From: Tatlockia sp.
GTDB taxonomy: Bacteria; Cyanobacteriota; Cyanobacteriia; Cyanobacteriales; Chroococcidiopsidaceae
DNA: 5,986 bases
Assembly (NCBI GenBank): GCA_013698215.1
Contig: JACCVJ010000103.1
Coordinates: 1-5,986 of the forward strand
Reading direction: 5' to 3'
Shown here: piece after piece, positions 4,171-5,986 of the stretch
Numbering within the stretch: position 1 is the stretch's first letter
How the letters are laid out: each line of letters starts with the position of its first letter
Position numbers and translations under genes: made by a program
Notes under the pieces: generated by a model
What the model was told of the DNA's origin: nothing
The model's database searches: none
The model's input: the letters and a program-made list of their open reading frames with translations, nothing else

Positions 4171-5986
4171 TTATTTGCTTAGTGTGTACTTAAGATTACT
4201 CGATTTATCAGAGCAGGAACTCAGTGTTAATTCCTGACGGTGTAGTTGTGGCACTATTAGCGGGCAAGGTGTGGCAATGTCATAGCCTTGAGCATAATCT
4301 ACTCCTAACTCGCAGATTTTTTTGAAGATAGGATCATTTTCTACAAAAGTAGCGATCGTTTTAAACCCCATAGCATGACTAACTTGATTAATTGCCTCAG
4401 TCATTGCCAAATTCTTTGGATCGGTGAGAATGTCTTTAATCAGATCACCATTAATTTTTAGATAATCCACAGGCAATTTTTTAAGACGGCCAAAAGACGA
4501 CATTCCAGTACCAAAATCGTCTAAAGCAAAAGAACAACCAAGTTGTTTAAATTCATCAATGAACGCTACAACTTTAGCCAAGTTAGCAATAGCTACAATC
4601 TCAGTAATTTCAAAACAAAGTACCTGCGGCGGAATCTGATGTATTTTTATTTGCTGATGTAAAAAGTCAATAAAATATTCGTCATTAATACTTGCACCCG
4701 AAAGATTGATTGCATATAAACAGAAACCGCCAACGTTTTGATACTGTGTATAAGTTTCTCGATAGTACTGTCCTTGAGTAGCAAACAGAGTCTTAATTAC
4801 CCAGCGATCAATTAATGGCATTAAACTGTAGCGTTCTGCTGCTGGAATAAATGCCATTGGCGGAATTATTTTGCCGGATTCATCCCGTAGCCTTAATAAT
4901 ACTTCATAGTATTCCCAACAGCGCTGGGCTTGAGGGTTTGTAGGTGTTATTGATTGGTAATAAAGACAAAAACGATCTTCTTCTATAGCTTTGTTTATCT
5001 GCTTTATCCATTGCATATCATTATGCTGTGCTATGTTGCAATCGCTTAATTGAGAAATATAAACGCGATCGCGCCCTTGATTTTTAGCAGTATAGCAAGC
5101 GCTATCAGCAGCGCTTAAAGTATTGATCAGGCTTGGGCTATCGGCATTTACGGCAACTACACCAATGCTGACACCAATTCTAAAAATTTTGTCCTCCCAC
5201 ACAAATTGAAATGATCGGATGCTCGCTATTAGTGCATTGGCAACAATTAAAGCATGATCTAAAGTGCATTGATTGAGTATCAAGCCAAACTCATCTCCAC
5301 CCAAACGAGCTACAATATCCACCGAACGTATTTGACTTTGCAATAATGCTGTAACTTGGCGCAGCAGTTCATCTCCGGCTATATGACCGCAAGTATCATT
5401 AATAATCTTAAATTTATCTAAGTCTAAATAACACAATGAATGTTGAACGTTACTAACTTTGGCACTATTCAAAGCTTGTTCTAGATGCTGTTCAAATTTT
5501 CTTCTATTAACGAGTCCAGTTAAAGAATCGTGGTTAGCCTGCCAAGCTAAACGCTGTTCGCTTTCTCGTAAAGCTGCCTCCGCTTGTTTGCGATTAGTAA
5601 TATCTCTAACTACATGGCAAAAAACTTTTTTTCCAGCATAAGAAATCAAGTTAACATTTACTTCAACATCAACAAAATAACCATTGCGAGAGCGATATTG
5701 CTTTTCACAAGTGAAATGTTCGGCTTTTGCTGAGATGTGATGTAAATATTGGTCATAGCTCTCGCTATTCTCTACAAGTATATCGTTAAGAGTTAAGCCT
5801 AGTATTTCTTTAAGAGTGTAACCAAGTAATTTTTCAAAGGCGGCATTTACTTCTAAGAAATGTTTAGTTTCTGCATCTACCAAAAATATACTTTCTGAGG
5901 CTTGGCTGACAACAATGCGATAGCGGGCTTCGCTTTCTTTGCGATTTACTTTAAAAGTAATTAGTTGTTGCAACAATAACTGAGCA
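4171..5986 (-). CDS. PAS-GGDEF-EAL cyclic di-GMP signalling protein, N-terminus cut off
   Basis: This gene is partial at the right edge. The frame has no stop up to base 5986, and the nearest candidate start in it is only a TTG at 5974-5976, so the true start and probably further sensor domains lie outside. Numbering from that TTG, 601 residues are visible: a PAS domain (about 18-126), a helical linker (127-148), a GGDEF domain (about 149-308) and an EAL domain (about 320-575). The GGDEF half looks active: Asp185 in DLDKFK, Asn193, intact RLGGDEF at 224-230, and an inhibitory-site RSVD at 217-220 five residues before GGDEF. The EAL half keeps Glu358 (in EVL), Asn424, Glu456, Asp486, Asp487, Lys507, Glu546 and Gln563, but the Asp of the usual KID motif is Asn509. 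The protein should make cyclic di-GMP under control of the PAS domain; hydrolysis is less certain. No transmembrane segment is visible in this part. Confidence 0.92.
   Translation of the reverse strand, partial: AQLLLQQLITFKVNRKESEARYRIVVSQASESIFLVDAETKHFLEVNAAFEKLLGYTLKEILGLTLNDILVENSESYDQYLHHISAKAEHFTCEKQYRSRNGYFVDVEVNVNLISYAGKKVFCHVVRDITNRKQAEAALRESEQRLAWQANHDSLTGLVNRRKFEQHLEQALNSAKVSNVQHSLCYLDLDKFKIINDTCGHIAGDELLRQVTALLQSQIRSVDIVARLGGDEFGLILNQCTLDHALIVANALIASIRSFQFVWEDKIFRIGVSIGVVAVNADSPSLINTLSAADSACYTAKNQGRDRVYISQLSDCNIAQHNDMQWIKQINKAIEEDRFCLYYQSITPTNPQAQRCWEYYEVLLRLRDESGKIIPPMAFIPAAERYSLMPLIDRWVIKTLFATQGQYYRETYTQYQNVGGFCLYAINLSGASINDEYFIDFLHQQIKIHQIPPQVLCFEITEIVAIANLAKVVAFIDEFKQLGCSFALDDFGTGMSSFGRLKKLPVDYLKINGDLIKDILTDPKNLAMTEAINQVSHAMGFKTIATFVENDPIFKKICELGVDYAQGYDIATPCPLIVPQLHRQELTLSSCSDKSSNLKYTLSK

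Noticed and set aside
5459..5641. 60-codon open frame on the + strand inside the GGDEF-EAL gene
   Set aside because: It is antisense to the PAS/GGDEF linker with no ribosome site or conserved pattern.
1523..5986. A linked defence or mobile system formed by the hydrolase, SfsA and the signalling protein
   Set aside because: The genes are divergent or convergent, share no operon, and there are no integrases, transposases, terminal repeats or attachment sites. The set looks like unrelated chromosomal neighbours.

Overview
The window is chromosomal DNA from a cyanobacterium. The main sign is the octamer GCGATCGC (HIP1, the cyanobacterial highly iterated palindrome), which occurs six times in about 6 kb (at 1048, 1553, 1644, 3354, 3818 and 5065), where well under one copy is expected by chance. 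Coding regions are moderately AT-rich, and the one long gap is about 29% GC by hand count. The protein types fit: a long-form GlmM, an SfsA with the N-terminal YPPLYPG..LLKRYKRF pattern, and a PAS-GGDEF-EAL signalling protein. I cannot name the genus.

Layout, left to right. A complete glmM-type phosphoglucosamine mutase gene (+, 30-1481) is followed by a perfect 13-bp inverted repeat (1490-1516). This sits in the 41-bp gap between glmM and a convergent gene for an exported protein with a clan GH-A-like glycoside hydrolase signature (-, 1523-2875). A 545-bp AT-rich gap (2876-3420) separates the start of that gene from sfsA (+, 3421-4164) and must hold both divergent promoters. It contains a 12-bp direct repeat, one HIP1 site, an NtcA-box-like palindrome and, directly before the sfsA ATG, a segment resembling the 3' half of a cyanobacterial CRISPR repeat. 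Only 6 bp after sfsA, the end of a convergent PAS-GGDEF-EAL gene begins (-, 4171 to the right edge). That gene is cut by the window: its frame is still open at base 5986, so the N-terminus is missing.

How the genes relate. All four are transcribed toward or away from their neighbours and none shares an operon, so this looks like an ordinary patchwork of chromosomal genes, not a dedicated system. GlmM makes glucosamine-1-phosphate for peptidoglycan and lipopolysaccharide precursors. The exported hydrolase-like protein may act on envelope or extracellular polysaccharide. SfsA is a conserved protein with a nuclease-like fold and uncertain function. The last gene makes and may break cyclic di-GMP. 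I found no mobile element, CRISPR array, tRNA or rRNA. The points most worth a second look are the CRISPR-repeat-like leader of sfsA, the Asp-to-Asn change in the EAL active site, and the poorly characterised exported hydrolase.
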